From Microbacterium kunmingense (GTDB taxonomy: Bacteria > Actinomycetota > Actinomycetes > Actinomycetales > Microbacteriaceae), in contig NZ_JAKNUS010000007.1 in assembly GCF_023155745.1 (NCBI RefSeq), forward strand, positions 124,001-188,000: a stretch of 64,000 nucleotides of DNA, given 5' to 3'. Below, piece after piece: positions 28,426 to 36,662 of the stretch; within the stretch, counting starts at the first letter, position 1, and every line of letters begins with the position of its first letter. The position numbers and the translations under genes were made by a program. The notes beneath the pieces are model-generated. The model had not been told where the DNA came from and made no database searches. It saw only the letters and a list, made by a program, of their open reading frames with translations.

Positions 28426-29601
28426 GTGTTCCTCACCACGGACGACGGGAACATCGGCGACAACGTTACGCAGGCGCTGGAGGACGGTTGGCGCACCTGG
28501 ACGGGCTTCGGCCTCGCGCTGGCGATCGCCGTCGGCGTCGCGCTCGCGGTCATGGTCGTCGTCTCGATCGCCCTTTCCCTGATCGGTCGCCGTGGTCGGT
28601 GGGCGGCTGAGCTGCACGCCCGCACGCGGTGGCCGTTCCGTACCACCCTGCTCGTCATCGCGCTCCTCATCGCGTCGATCGCGCTCCCGGTCGGGCAGAG
28701 TCTGCGAGACGGAGTGCACCACGCGCTGGGGATCGCGCTCATCGCGTCGGCGGCCTGGCTTCTCACCCGGGTGTTCCTCTTCTTCGTCGACAGCGGGACG
28801 AAGCGGTATCAGCGCCACGGCGTGGACAGCTTCTCGTCGCGCAAGATGAGGACGCAGCTGCAGATCATCCGGCGCCTGGTCGTGGCGGTCATCGTGATCT
28901 TCGCGGTCGGTGCGATCCTCATGACCTTCGAGTCGGTGCGGGCGGTGGGCGCGAGCGTGCTCGCCTCGGCCGGTGTCGCGTCGATCGTCGCGGGCCTTGC
29001 CGCGCAATCCATCCTCGGAAACCTGTTCGCCGGCGTGCAGCTCGCCTTCAGCGAGGCGATCCGGGTCGGCGACATCGTGGTCGTGCAGGGCGAGTACGGC
29101 AAGATCCGCGAGATCACGCTCAGCTATGTCGTGCTCGAGGTCTGGGATCAGCGCACGCTGGTGCTGCCCTGCACCTACTTCACCACCACGCCGTTCGAGA
29201 ACTGGACCAAGCTCGGCCGGGCTCTCATGGGCACGGTGTTCTTCGATCTCGATTGGCGGGTCGACGTCGACGCCCTGCGCGCTGAGGTCGACCGCCTGCT
29301 GTCGACCACCGATCTCTGGGACGGGGTGGGAAGCGGCGTGGTCGTGACCGACGCCAGCGGCGGGATGCTGCAGGTGCGCGTCATGGTCAGCGCAGCCGAC
29401 GCCGACAAGCTGTGGTCGCTGCGCTGCCTGGTGCGCGAGCACCTCGCGAGCTGGGTGCGCCGCGAGCATCCGGATGCCCTTCCCCTGCAGCGGGTGCGCA
29501 TGGACGGGCCGACCGGCGGCGAGGGCGACTCGGCCGACGCGATGAACGCCCGCGACCTGACCGGTCCCGGCGCGGCGCTCCCCGCGCGGTCGTACGGCTA
29601 G
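28426..29601 (+). CDS. MscS-family mechanosensitive ion channel
   Basis: About 391 residues from the GTG at 28426, preceded by GAAGGGAG. Membrane spans are near residues 20-45, 60-80, 90-110 and 150-175, followed by the pore helix (GVASIVAGLAAQSILGNLFA), the GDIVVVQGEYGKIREI beta domain and a soluble cytoplasmic vestibule. The family releases solutes at hypo-osmotic shock. It ends 29 bp from the convergent alcohol dehydrogenase. Confidence 0.9.
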   Translation: MFLTTDDGNIGDNVTQALEDGWRTWTGFGLALAIAVGVALAVMVVVSIALSLIGRRGRWAAELHARTRWPFRTTLLVIALLIASIALPVGQSLRDGVHHALGIALIASAAWLLTRVFLFFVDSGTKRYQRHGVDSFSSRKMRTQLQIIRRLVVAVIVIFAVGAILMTFESVRAVGASVLASAGVASIVAGLAAQSILGNLFAGVQLAFSEAIRVGDIVVVQGEYGKIREITLSYVVLEVWDQRTLVLPCTYFTTTPFENWTKLGRALMGTVFFDLDWRVDVDALRAEVDRLLSTTDLWDGVGSGVVVTDASGGMLQVRVMVSAADADKLWSLRCLVREHLASWVRREHPDALPLQRVRMDGPTGGEGDSADAMNARDLTGPGAALPARSYG

Positions 29602-29630
29602 CGCAGCTTACGCACCGCCCCGCGGCGCGC

Positions 29631-30668
29631 TCAGCTCGGCACGACCACCGCGCGCCCGCGCACCGTTCCGTCGTGGAGCTTGCGGTAGGCAGCGACCGCG
29701 TCGTCGATCCCGTAGCGCTCGACGTGCACCGACACCGCGCCGGCCCGGGCGAGGTCGAACACCTCCTGCAGCTCTGACCGGGTTCCCCAGTAGGGCGCGC
29801 GCACGGCGGCACCGAACGGTGTGGCGAAGAACCCCGTCGGCAGCACGCCGCCGCCGATGCCCACGATGTGGATGTACCCGTCGATCGCCACGATGTCGCC
29901 AGACATGTCGAGCGTCGGCTGCGCACCGACGAAGTCGAAGACGGCCTCGGCCCCGCGCCCGCCGGTGAGGGCGCGGATCTGCTCGGCGGTGTCTGGTCCC
30001 GACACGAGGGTCTCGTGGGCGCCGACCTCGGAGGCCAGGGCGAGCTTGTCGTCATTGAGGTCGACCGCGATCACGCGCGCCGTGGAGATGGAGCGAAGGA
30101 TCTGGATGCCGACGTGCCCGAGGCCGCCCGCACCGATGACGACGGCGGTGGAACCCGGGTACAGCTTGTGCTGTGCGGCGCGGATCGCGTGATACGGCGT
30201 CAGGCCGGCATCCGTCAACGACACGAACTCCACCGGATCGAGGTCGCCGAGCGGCACGAGATGCCGCGGGTCGTCGACGATCATGTACTCGGCCATGGCG
30301 CCGGGCGCGCCGAGTCCGGGCGGCACGATGCCGAGGTCGGCGGCGTTCGGGCAGTAGTTCTCGGCGCCCTGCGCGCAGGCGTGGCAGAGACCGCAGCCCC
30401 ACGGTCCGTACACCGCGTACGAGCCGCCGAGCTCCACGCCCTCGACGCCTTCGCCCAGCTTGTCGGCGATGCCGGCGCCCTCGTGGCCGAGGGTGAGGGG
30501 GAGGCCGTAGATGTACTGCTCCTCCGGAAGGTCCATGAGGAACCAGTCGGAGTGGCACAGCCCCGCGGCGGTCACCTTCAGTCTGATCTGGCCGGGCCCC
30601 GGCTCCGGTACGTCGATCTCGACGACCTCGGGACCCTTCCCGATCTCGCGATACTGCACGGCCTTCAT
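29631..30668 (-). CDS. Zinc-dependent alcohol dehydrogenase
   Basis: A 345-residue medium-chain dehydrogenase. Catalytic zinc ligands lie in GLCHSDWF and GHEGAG, the structural zinc site is a four-cysteine loop (CGLCHACAQGAENYC), and the NAD-binding motif is VIGAGGLGHVGIQIL. It resembles propanol-preferring actinobacterial enzymes. Together with the nearby aldehyde dehydrogenase it could oxidise alcohols to acids, although the two are in separate, oppositely oriented units. Confidence 0.9.
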   Translation of the reverse strand: MKAVQYREIGKGPEVVEIDVPEPGPGQIRLKVTAAGLCHSDWFLMDLPEEQYIYGLPLTLGHEGAGIADKLGEGVEGVELGGSYAVYGPWGCGLCHACAQGAENYCPNAADLGIVPPGLGAPGAMAEYMIVDDPRHLVPLGDLDPVEFVSLTDAGLTPYHAIRAAQHKLYPGSTAVVIGAGGLGHVGIQILRSISTARVIAVDLNDDKLALASEVGAHETLVSGPDTAEQIRALTGGRGAEAVFDFVGAQPTLDMSGDIVAIDGYIHIVGIGGGVLPTGFFATPFGAAVRAPYWGTRSELQEVFDLARAGAVSVHVERYGIDDAVAAYRKLHDGTVRGRAVVVPS

Positions 30669-30771
30669 GGCGCCTCCCTGCTCGTGGTGGACGGTGTGGC
30701 TCCAGTCTCCGCCGCCGCGGCGTGCGCCGCCACCCCTCCTCCCACTGGCCGCGCCTCGGCGTGCGTGGGCG

Positions 30772-31995
30772 TCAGCGGAAGAAGAGGCTGAGGAACCCCG
30801 TCTGACTGATCAGCCAGAACAGACCGAGCACGCCGAACACGATGATCGCCGCCCACGGCACACCGCGCTTGAGGCGCCGACCCGGCGCGGCGACCCCGGG
30901 CGGGGGGCGCAGGGCCGTCGTCGGCACCCCGAACGGAACGCCGGCGGGGCCGGAGGCGCCGGCGGGTCCGGCGGGTCCGGAAGCCGGAGGAGCGGATGCC
31001 GCGGCGGCGGCGTGCGCGGCATGGGCGGCGCCGTCCGCGAGCCGTTCGTCGCGCCACCGGGCCCACTGGGCGAGCTTGTCGAGCAGGGCGCCCACGACGG
31101 AGAACAGCCAGGCCCAGGTGGCGGGGTCGAGGGTGGAGAAGTCGCGTTTGGCGTAGAGGAAGAGCCAGTCGTCGACGATCTCGACGTCGAGGGCGGCGGC
31201 GTTGTCGATGAACCGCGCCATGATGTCGGGCGTGAAGAGGTACAGCGCGTCGCGCTCGTATCCCGCGGGGCAGTAGAGGGAGAAGTAGCGGTCGAAGTCG
31301 CCCTCGAGACCGAGGCGCTGGTCTTTGTCGAAGGCGAGGGGCAGGTTCGAGCCGAACAGTCCGTTGTTGCCGGTGGCGTCGAGCACGATGTGGGGAAGGG
31401 GCACGTCGAGCTTGACGGCCACGTAGCCCCACTTGTGGGTCGTCTGGTTCTTGCCCGACCCGGTGACGTAGCGGTAGTTGGCGAACTCGACGAACCGCGG
31501 CCGATCGCCGCGGACGAGGTCGGACGACTGCCGCGAGCGCCCCTGGGTGAAGATCATGCCCGGCAGGCCCGGCGACCCGAACTGCGGCAGGTAGCTCATC
31601 CCGTTCGCCCGGGCGAACCAGTCGAGGCGATACCACCGTTCCGCTGAGCCCTGCGCGGCCCGGACGATGAGCACCACCGCCAGCGCGATCACACCGATGA
31701 CGAGCACCGTCGGAAGAAGCGCGGCGAGTCCGGCCGCGAGCCCGTTGCTCTGGGCGAGCGAGAACACGAGGGAGGCGAACACCCCCAGCACCGACGTCCC
31801 GACGAAGAGCAGGATCACCCCGGCGATCACGAACCCGATGATCGCCTGCGGCGACCCGAACATGCTCGTCACCCGGCCCTCGGCGCGCAACCGACGTGCG
31901 TATTCCCGCACCGCCCGGCGGTCGACCGGCTGCACGAGCGGGCCGGCATCGAACGGGTACACCGTCCGCGTCCTGCCCTCGTCGGGTGACGTCAT
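30772..31995 (-). CDS. Membrane protein of unknown function
   Basis: About 407 residues from ATG 31995, overlapping the upstream stop (ATGA). Two hydrophobic segments near residues 50-75 and 85-110, a soluble middle domain (including RYYSLYCPAGYE-like GDFDRYFSLYCPAGYERDA), a Pro/Gly/Ala-rich linker (about 335-375) and a C-terminal membrane helix (about 382-402). No family recognised. It is co-transcribed with the 31992 gene. Coding composition is convincing. Confidence 0.7.
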   Translation of the reverse strand: MTSPDEGRTRTVYPFDAGPLVQPVDRRAVREYARRLRAEGRVTSMFGSPQAIIGFVIAGVILLFVGTSVLGVFASLVFSLAQSNGLAAGLAALLPTVLVIGVIALAVVLIVRAAQGSAERWYRLDWFARANGMSYLPQFGSPGLPGMIFTQGRSRQSSDLVRGDRPRFVEFANYRYVTGSGKNQTTHKWGYVAVKLDVPLPHIVLDATGNNGLFGSNLPLAFDKDQRLGLEGDFDRYFSLYCPAGYERDALYLFTPDIMARFIDNAAALDVEIVDDWLFLYAKRDFSTLDPATWAWLFSVVGALLDKLAQWARWRDERLADGAAHAAHAAAAASAPPASGPAGPAGASGPAGVPFGVPTTALRPPPGVAAPGRRLKRGVPWAAIIVFGVLGLFWLISQTGFLSLFFR

Positions 31996-33008
31996 CGATT
32001 CACTCCGTCCCCGCTCCACGACAGGTCGGCGCCCTCGTCGATCTCCCGCACCTCGAGGCGCGGGTCGGCGCAGACGGCCCGGATCGCCGCAGCCGAACCC
32101 GCGACCACGGTCGAGTCGGCGTCGACGTCGGTCGCCATCACCCAGGCGTGGTCGGCGGGCCACACGAGGCTCGGCGAGACGGCGCTCGGAGACAGAGCGG
32201 ATGCTGCGCCATCGGGTCCTTCCTGCGCGGCGTCGCGCCAGGGCGCCTGCCACGGCCATTCGGGATCGGCGAGTTCGGTGAGGTCGCCTCGGAAGAGCAC
32301 GTGATCGCGCTTCGGAAGGCTCAGCCGGGCGCCTCGCGACGCCTCGTCGTCGAGAATGCCGGGCTGCCACGAGGGCTTGCGGAACACGTCGTTGAACCGG
32401 TCGCGCACCGAGGTGGCGAGGAAGCTCGCGTGCCGGTCGGTGGTGGGGTCGGCGGCGTCCCCGGGCGCGCCGAGGAGCACGCGGGACGGCCCGTAGCCGA
32501 GGTGCCCGACGAGTCCGCCCCAGCCCTCCCACAGCGCGACGAATCCATCGGCCGGACTCGTGGTGTGCGCCAGGAGGGTCTGCGTCACCGCCGCGACGAG
32601 ATCGCTCGGCAGCTGACCGGTCGGCGGATCGGCGTACCGCCAGCCCGCGGCATCCCTCGGTCCGTCCTCGCCCTCCACCTCCTGCGGGCCGACGATGCGG
32701 TGCCACTGCGCCCCGGGGTGCATCGTCGTCCCGAAGGCCTCGGCGACCTCGGCCCAGCCGACCCGTTCGACGTCGATCTGCGGGGACTCGGCCTGGAAGG
32801 CGTCCCACGCGCGGTGGTGCCTGGCGTAGGGAAGCGGCGGCCAGGGCCGCCCAACGGGGCGGTCGCGGTCGGCCGGGTGGAAGATGCGGGCGTAGGCCTC
32901 GAACCCGCGGGGAACCCAGGCGTGCATGGTCGTGCCCCACGTCGGGCCGTCTCCGTCGATGCGCTGTCGCAGCCAGTCGCCGGCGGCGACATCCCCCGTC
33001 CAGTCCAT
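31992..33008 (-). CDS. Conserved protein of unknown function
   Basis: A 338-residue soluble protein, no signal peptide or membrane span. It is rich in Trp and Asp/Gly, with TTMHAWVPRGFEAYARIFHP near the start. It overlaps the membrane-protein gene at 31995 by 4 bases, so the two are probably one operon. I recognise no catalytic motif and assign no function. Confidence 0.7.
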   Translation of the reverse strand: MDWTGDVAAGDWLRQRIDGDGPTWGTTMHAWVPRGFEAYARIFHPADRDRPVGRPWPPLPYARHHRAWDAFQAESPQIDVERVGWAEVAEAFGTTMHPGAQWHRIVGPQEVEGEDGPRDAAGWRYADPPTGQLPSDLVAAVTQTLLAHTTSPADGFVALWEGWGGLVGHLGYGPSRVLLGAPGDAADPTTDRHASFLATSVRDRFNDVFRKPSWQPGILDDEASRGARLSLPKRDHVLFRGDLTELADPEWPWQAPWRDAAQEGPDGAASALSPSAVSPSLVWPADHAWVMATDVDADSTVVAGSAAAIRAVCADPRLEVREIDEGADLSWSGDGVNR

Positions 33009-33167
33009 GTGTTCACGCTAGTCGGGTGCGCCGCCGGTCACCCCTCGCGCCCCGCGCGCCGCGGCCCTGCGGCGCCGCGTCCTGCCCTGCCCGGCGCGGC
33101 AGTCACCGCGGCTGGCACCGCCAGCGCGCCGCACCCCTGCCGCACCGCGGCGCCGCCCGGCGCGGCA

Positions 33168-33240
33168 GTCACCGCGGCTCGTTCGTCGCAGACGTACGCA
33201 CGGGAAGGCCCGAGGCGTACATGTGTGACGGATGAAGGCG
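33168..33240. repeat. 73-bp hairpin repeat, copy 1
   Basis: Left arm CGTCGCAGACGTACGC can pair with GCGTACATGTGTGACG (13 of 16 positions). Copy 2 lies exactly 160 bp downstream. Confidence 0.75.
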
Positions 33241-33327
33241 GTGAACGCGTTCAGGGGGCCAGACCGTGGCCCTGGCGCGCAGCACCCCTTCCCGCCTCAC
33301 CTCGCCCGGCCTCGACGCCACGCGCCG

Positions 33328-33400
33328 GTCACGGCGGCTCGTTCGTCGCAAACGTACGCTCTCAGAGACCCGCGGCGTACATGTGTGACGGATGAACGCG
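33328..33400. repeat. 73-bp hairpin repeat, copy 2
   Basis: Same arms as copy 1 (CGTCGCAAACGTACGC and GCGTACATGTGTGACG); differences concentrate in the loop. Confidence 0.75.
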
Positions 33401-33414
33401 GAGGGGGGCGGGTC

Positions 33415-33513
33415 CGGGGGGCCAGACCGGGGGGCCAGAACCCGGGGCCCGACCGCGGGGCCCGACCGGGGGGCCAGACCGGGGGGCCCGACCGGGAGGC
33501 CAGACCGGAGGGC
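33415..33513. repeat. Degenerate G-rich tandem repeat
   Basis: About seven irregular units of a GGGGGCCAGACC type, with variants CCCGACC and CCAGAAC. The plus strand is very G-rich. Confidence 0.7.
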
Positions 33514-33628
33514 AGGTCGCGGGGCCGGGCCAGGCCGGGGCGGGGACGAGGGCGACGTGCCAGCAGGGAGGTGACCCCGCCCCCGGAAACACCGCGGATG
33601 GCACACCGCGGCGATCTACACTGTCGCC

Positions 33629-34531
33629 GTGCCGACACTCGCCGAGGCCCTGACGCAGGGAACCGTCGTGCTCGACGGCGGCCTCGGCACGCTGCTGGAG
33701 GCCCACGGGCACGACCTGACCTCGCACCTGTGGACCGCGCGGCTGCTGCACGACGACCCGGCCGCGGTGCGCTGGGCGCACGCGGAGTACTTCGCCGCGG
33801 GCGCGCGCGTGGCGATCTCGGGGTCGTACCAGGTGAGCTATGACGGCCTCGCCGCCGTCGGGGTGGAGCGGGCCGAGGTCGACCGGCTCCTTCACCGCAG
33901 CGTCGAGATCGCACGCGACGCCCGGGACGACGCCGGGCTGCGGTCCGGGGAGGCGTGGGTGGCCGCGTCGGTCGGGCCGTTCGGCGCCGCGCGTGCCGAC
34001 GGTAGCGAGTACACCGGTGAATACGGGATGTCGGTGGCGGCGCTCCGGGAATGGCACCGCCCGCGCCTCGCCGCCCTCGCCGCCGCCGGGGCCGACGTGC
34101 TGGCCGTCGAGACGATCCCCTCTCTGGCCGAGGTGGAGGCAATCTGCGCCGAGCTCGACATCCTCGACGTGCCCGTCTGGCTGAGTGTCACGATCGCCGA
34201 CGACGGCAGGCTGCGCACCGGTGAGTCGCTCGCCGAAGCGGCCGCGATCGCGGCATCCCTCCCCCTCCTCGTGGGCATCGGACTCAACTGCTGCGATCCG
34301 CGCCGGGTCGCCGACGCCCTCGGCGTGCTGAGGTCGAGTGTCGATGCCCCGCTGCTGGTGTACCCCAACAGCGGTGAGGCATGGCGGGCCGAGGAGCGGC
34401 GATGGACGGGCGCCGGCCGGTCATTGGCCGACGACGCCGCCGCATGGCGCGCCGCCGGCGCGCGAGGCATCGGCGGGTGCTGCCGCGTCGGGCCGGATGA
34501 CATCCGCGCGATCGCCCGCGCGCTCGCCTGA
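33629..34531 (+). CDS. mmuM: Homocysteine S-methyltransferase
   Basis: A 300-residue enzyme that makes methionine from homocysteine, using S-methylmethionine or a similar donor. GTG start. The N-terminal barrel motif VVLDGGLGTLLEAHG and zinc-binding cysteines in GIGLNCCDP and GGCCRVGP are intact. Single gene; the next gene is rpsF. The donor is inferred from the family. Confidence 0.92.
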   Translation: MPTLAEALTQGTVVLDGGLGTLLEAHGHDLTSHLWTARLLHDDPAAVRWAHAEYFAAGARVAISGSYQVSYDGLAAVGVERAEVDRLLHRSVEIARDARDDAGLRSGEAWVAASVGPFGAARADGSEYTGEYGMSVAALREWHRPRLAALAAAGADVLAVETIPSLAEVEAICAELDILDVPVWLSVTIADDGRLRTGESLAEAAAIAASLPLLVGIGLNCCDPRRVADALGVLRSSVDAPLLVYPNSGEAWRAEERRWTGAGRSLADDAAAWRAAGARGIGGCCRVGPDDIRAIARALA

Positions 34532-34631
34532 CCCGCGGAATCGCGCCCGGACGGGCCATCCGGTAGCATGGGAGGGTTGTCCGGCTGGGCCCCACGCCCG
34601 TGAGCCCGTGACGACGTGCACACACCCTCCT

Positions 34632-34676
34632 GCTGCCGGGAAATGCCTGGCAGCCGTTCTAGTCCGAAGGAGGTGG
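34632..34676 (+). promoter_or_regulatory. rpsF leader hairpin; possible S6:S18 autoregulatory element
   Basis: GCTGCC (34632-34637) pairs with GGCAGC (34649-34654), followed by CCGTTCTAGTCCG and a strong GAAGGAGGT ribosome-binding site. rpsF leaders in many bacteria carry an S6:S18-binding RNA with an unpaired CCG. The fit here is suggestive only. Confidence 0.35.
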
Positions 34677-34680
34677 GTAA

Positions 34681-35085
34681 GTGACGCACATCCACCAGTA
34701 CGAGCTCATGGTCATCCTGAACCCTGAGATCGATGAGCGCCAGGTCGCCCCGAACCTCGACAAGTTCCTGAAGGTCATCACCAACGCTGATGGCTCGATC
34801 GACAACGTCGACATCTGGGGTCGCCGCCGTCTCGCCTACGAGATCCAGAAGAAGACCGAGGGCATCTACGCCGTCGTGAACTTCACCTCGACCAGCGAGG
34901 CCGCTCAGGAGCTCGACCGTCAGCTGAAGCTCAACGAGAGCATCATGCGCACCAAGGTCCTGCGCGCCGAAGAGGCACAGGCCATGGTCGCCGCCGAGAA
35001 GAAGCGCGCCGACGAGAAGGCTGCCCGCAAGGCCGCCGCTCCCGCCCGGGCCTCGCGCCGCGAGTCGGCTGAAGCGAAGGCGTAA
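34681..35085 (+). CDS. rpsF: 30S ribosomal protein S6
   Basis: A 134-residue ribosomal protein starting at GTG. It has the conserved [17 protein letters not shown] start and [10 protein letters not shown] core, with an alanine/lysine-rich tail (about 103-134) longer than E. coli S6 without its Glu tail. First gene of the rpsF-ssb-rpsR-rplI operon. Confidence 0.97.
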   Translation: MTHIHQYELMVILNPEIDERQVAPNLDKFLKVITNADGSIDNVDIWGRRRLAYEIQKKTEGIYAVVNFTSTSEAAQELDRQLKLNESIMRTKVLRAEEAQAMVAAEKKRADEKAARKAAAPARASRRESAEAKA

Positions 35086-35090
35086 CGACG

Positions 35091-35600
35091 ATGGCCGGCG
35101 AAACGATCATCACCGTCGTGGGCAACCTCACGGCAGACCCCGAGCTGCGGTACACGCAGAACGGCCTGCCCGTCGCGAACTTCACGATCGCATCGACGCC
35201 GCGTACCTTCGACCGTCAGGCGAACGAGTGGAAGGACGGCGACGCGCTGTTCCTCCGCGCGAGCGTGTGGCGGGAGTTCGCCGAGCATGTCGCCGGGTCG
35301 CTGACCAAGGGTTCCCGCGTCATCGCGACCGGTCGCCTGAAGCAGCGCAACTACCAGGACCGCGAGGGCAACAACCGCACCTCCATCGAGCTCGAGGTCG
35401 ACGAGATCGGCCCGTCGCTGCGTTATGCGACGGCCCAGGTCACGCGCGCATCGAGCGGCGGCGGTGGTGGCGGCGGAAGCCGTCAGCAGGCGCAGGTGGC
35501 GGATGAGCCGTGGGCGACCCCCGGCTCGTCGAACACCGGCGGCGCCGATGCCTGGAGCACGCCCGGGTCCGCCGCCTACGGCGACGACACGCCGTTCTAA
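35091..35600 (+). CDS. ssb: Single-stranded DNA-binding protein
   Basis: A 169-residue SSB: OB-fold ([19 protein letters not shown], then [18 protein letters not shown]), a glycine-rich linker (SGGGGGGGS, about 120-128), and the acidic protein-interaction tip ending DDTPF. It is in the conserved position between rpsF and rpsR. Confidence 0.97.
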   Translation: MAGETIITVVGNLTADPELRYTQNGLPVANFTIASTPRTFDRQANEWKDGDALFLRASVWREFAEHVAGSLTKGSRVIATGRLKQRNYQDREGNNRTSIELEVDEIGPSLRYATAQVTRASSGGGGGGGSRQQAQVADEPWATPGSSNTGGADAWSTPGSAAYGDDTPF

Positions 35601-35628
35601 CAGATCTCAAGAAACGTAAGGAAAAACC

Positions 35629-35883
35629 ATGGCTGGAAAGTCGAGCGGCGACCGCCGCAAGCCGCGGAAGGGCGCGAAGAACGCCGCTCCCGCGAAGGCG
35701 ATCCGCGTCGGCGTCATTGACTACAAGGACGTCGCCACGCTTCGCAAGTTCATCTCGGAGCGCGGCAAGATCCGCGCCCGTCGTATCACCGGTGTCTCGG
35801 TGCAGGAGCAGCGTCTGATCGCCCGCGCGATCAAGAACGCCCGCGAGATGGCGCTCCTGCCCTACTCCGGCGCTGGCCGCTAA
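35629..35883 (+). CDS. rpsR: 30S ribosomal protein S18
   Basis: An 84-residue protein with a basic start ([14 protein letters not shown]) and core [21 protein letters not shown]. Partner of S6 on the ribosome. No CXXC zinc motif is seen, so it is the zinc-independent form. Confidence 0.97.
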   Translation: MAGKSSGDRRKPRKGAKNAAPAKAIRVGVIDYKDVATLRKFISERGKIRARRITGVSVQEQRLIARAIKNAREMALLPYSGAGR

Positions 35884-35892
35884 GGAGCATCC

Positions 35893-36345
35893 ATGTCGAA
35901 GCTGATTCTCACGAACGAGGTCGCCGGCCTCGGCTCGGCCGGTGACGTCGTCGATGTCAAGGACGGGTACGCCCGTAACTACCTCATCCCGCAGGGCTTC
36001 GCCGTGCAGTGGACCCGCGGTGGCGAGAAGCAGGTGGCGTCGATCCGCGCCGCCCGCGAGGCCCGCGCCTTCCACGACCACGAAGAGGCCGTGGCGCTGA
36101 AGGACCGCCTGGAGTCCAACACCGTCAAGCTGACCGTCAAGGCCGGCGCCGAAGGGCGTCTGTTCGGCTCGGTCAAGACCGGTGACGTCGCCGACGCGGT
36201 CAAGGCCGCCGGTCTCGGCGAGCTGGACAAGCGCACCATCCACATCACCTCGCCGATCAAGGCCGTGGGCGAGCACGAGGCGACCGTTCGCCTCCGTGAC
36301 GACCTCACCGCCGTGATCACGCTGCAGGTCGTCGCCGCGAAGTAG
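35893..36345 (+). CDS. rplI: 50S ribosomal protein L9
   Basis: A 150-residue two-domain ribosomal protein: N-terminal [20 protein letters not shown] and [12 protein letters not shown], a connecting helix, and the C-terminal RNA-binding domain. Last gene of its operon, followed by a strong hairpin. Confidence 0.97.
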   Translation: MSKLILTNEVAGLGSAGDVVDVKDGYARNYLIPQGFAVQWTRGGEKQVASIRAAREARAFHDHEEAVALKDRLESNTVKLTVKAGAEGRLFGSVKTGDVADAVKAAGLGELDKRTIHITSPIKAVGEHEATVRLRDDLTAVITLQVVAAK

Positions 36346-36367
36346 ACGCGACCCGCACAGCGGATTC

Positions 36368-36417
36368 CGGATGCCGCGGAGCGGCCCTCTTCTCAGGGGG
36401 CGGCTCCGCGGCATCCG
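36368..36417 (+). terminator. Strong hairpin terminator after rplI
   Basis: CGGATGCCGCGGAGC (36368-36382) pairs perfectly with GCTCCGCGGCATCCG (36403-36417), a 15-bp stem. It lies 22 bp after the rplI stop. Confidence 0.85.
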
Positions 36418-36436
36418 TCGTTTCGGGCCCGCTCCG

Positions 36437-36503
36437 CGAGACCGCACTTCGCCGTCGAGACACCATGTGTCGCGGTAGGTTTCGGCAACCGAATGCGGTC
36501 TCG
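36437..36503. repeat. 67-bp nested hairpin element
   Basis: CGAGACCGCACTTCG (36437-36451) faces CGAATGCGGTCTCG (36490-36503), and an inner GACAC/GTGTC hairpin lies around 36458-36471. It has the same general build as the 69-bp repeat but unrelated sequence. It sits in the 317-bp gap between rplI and the collagen-like gene. Confidence 0.65.
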
Positions 36504-36552
36504 GCATCGGGTGAGGCAGCGGGGCGACGAGTGTCACCGAACGTGGCGATAG

Positions 36553-36604
36553 CGGATGCCGCGGAGCGGCCCATCCCCAGGGGCCGGTGCCCCCGCGGCA
36601 TCCG
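36553..36604 (-). terminator. Hairpin terminator after the chaplin/collagen gene
   Basis: CGGATGCCGCGG (36553-36564) pairs with CCGCGGCATCCG (36593-36604). It uses the same arm sequence as the rplI terminator and lies downstream of the minus-strand gene ending at 36663. Confidence 0.75.
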
Positions 36605-36662
36605 TCGTAGCGGCGTGACGGCCACGGTGCGTGTCCCCGCGCACGCACCGCGACCGGGTGTG

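Larger units (their letters stand above)
33009..33628. other. Gene-free, repeat-rich 620-bp spacer
   Basis: No coding sequence is supported. It contains a direct duplication of CGGCGCGGCAGTCACCGCGG (about 33093-33112 and 33159-33178), two 73-bp hairpin repeats, and a purine-rich GGGGGCCAGACC tract at 33415-33513. Confidence 0.75.
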
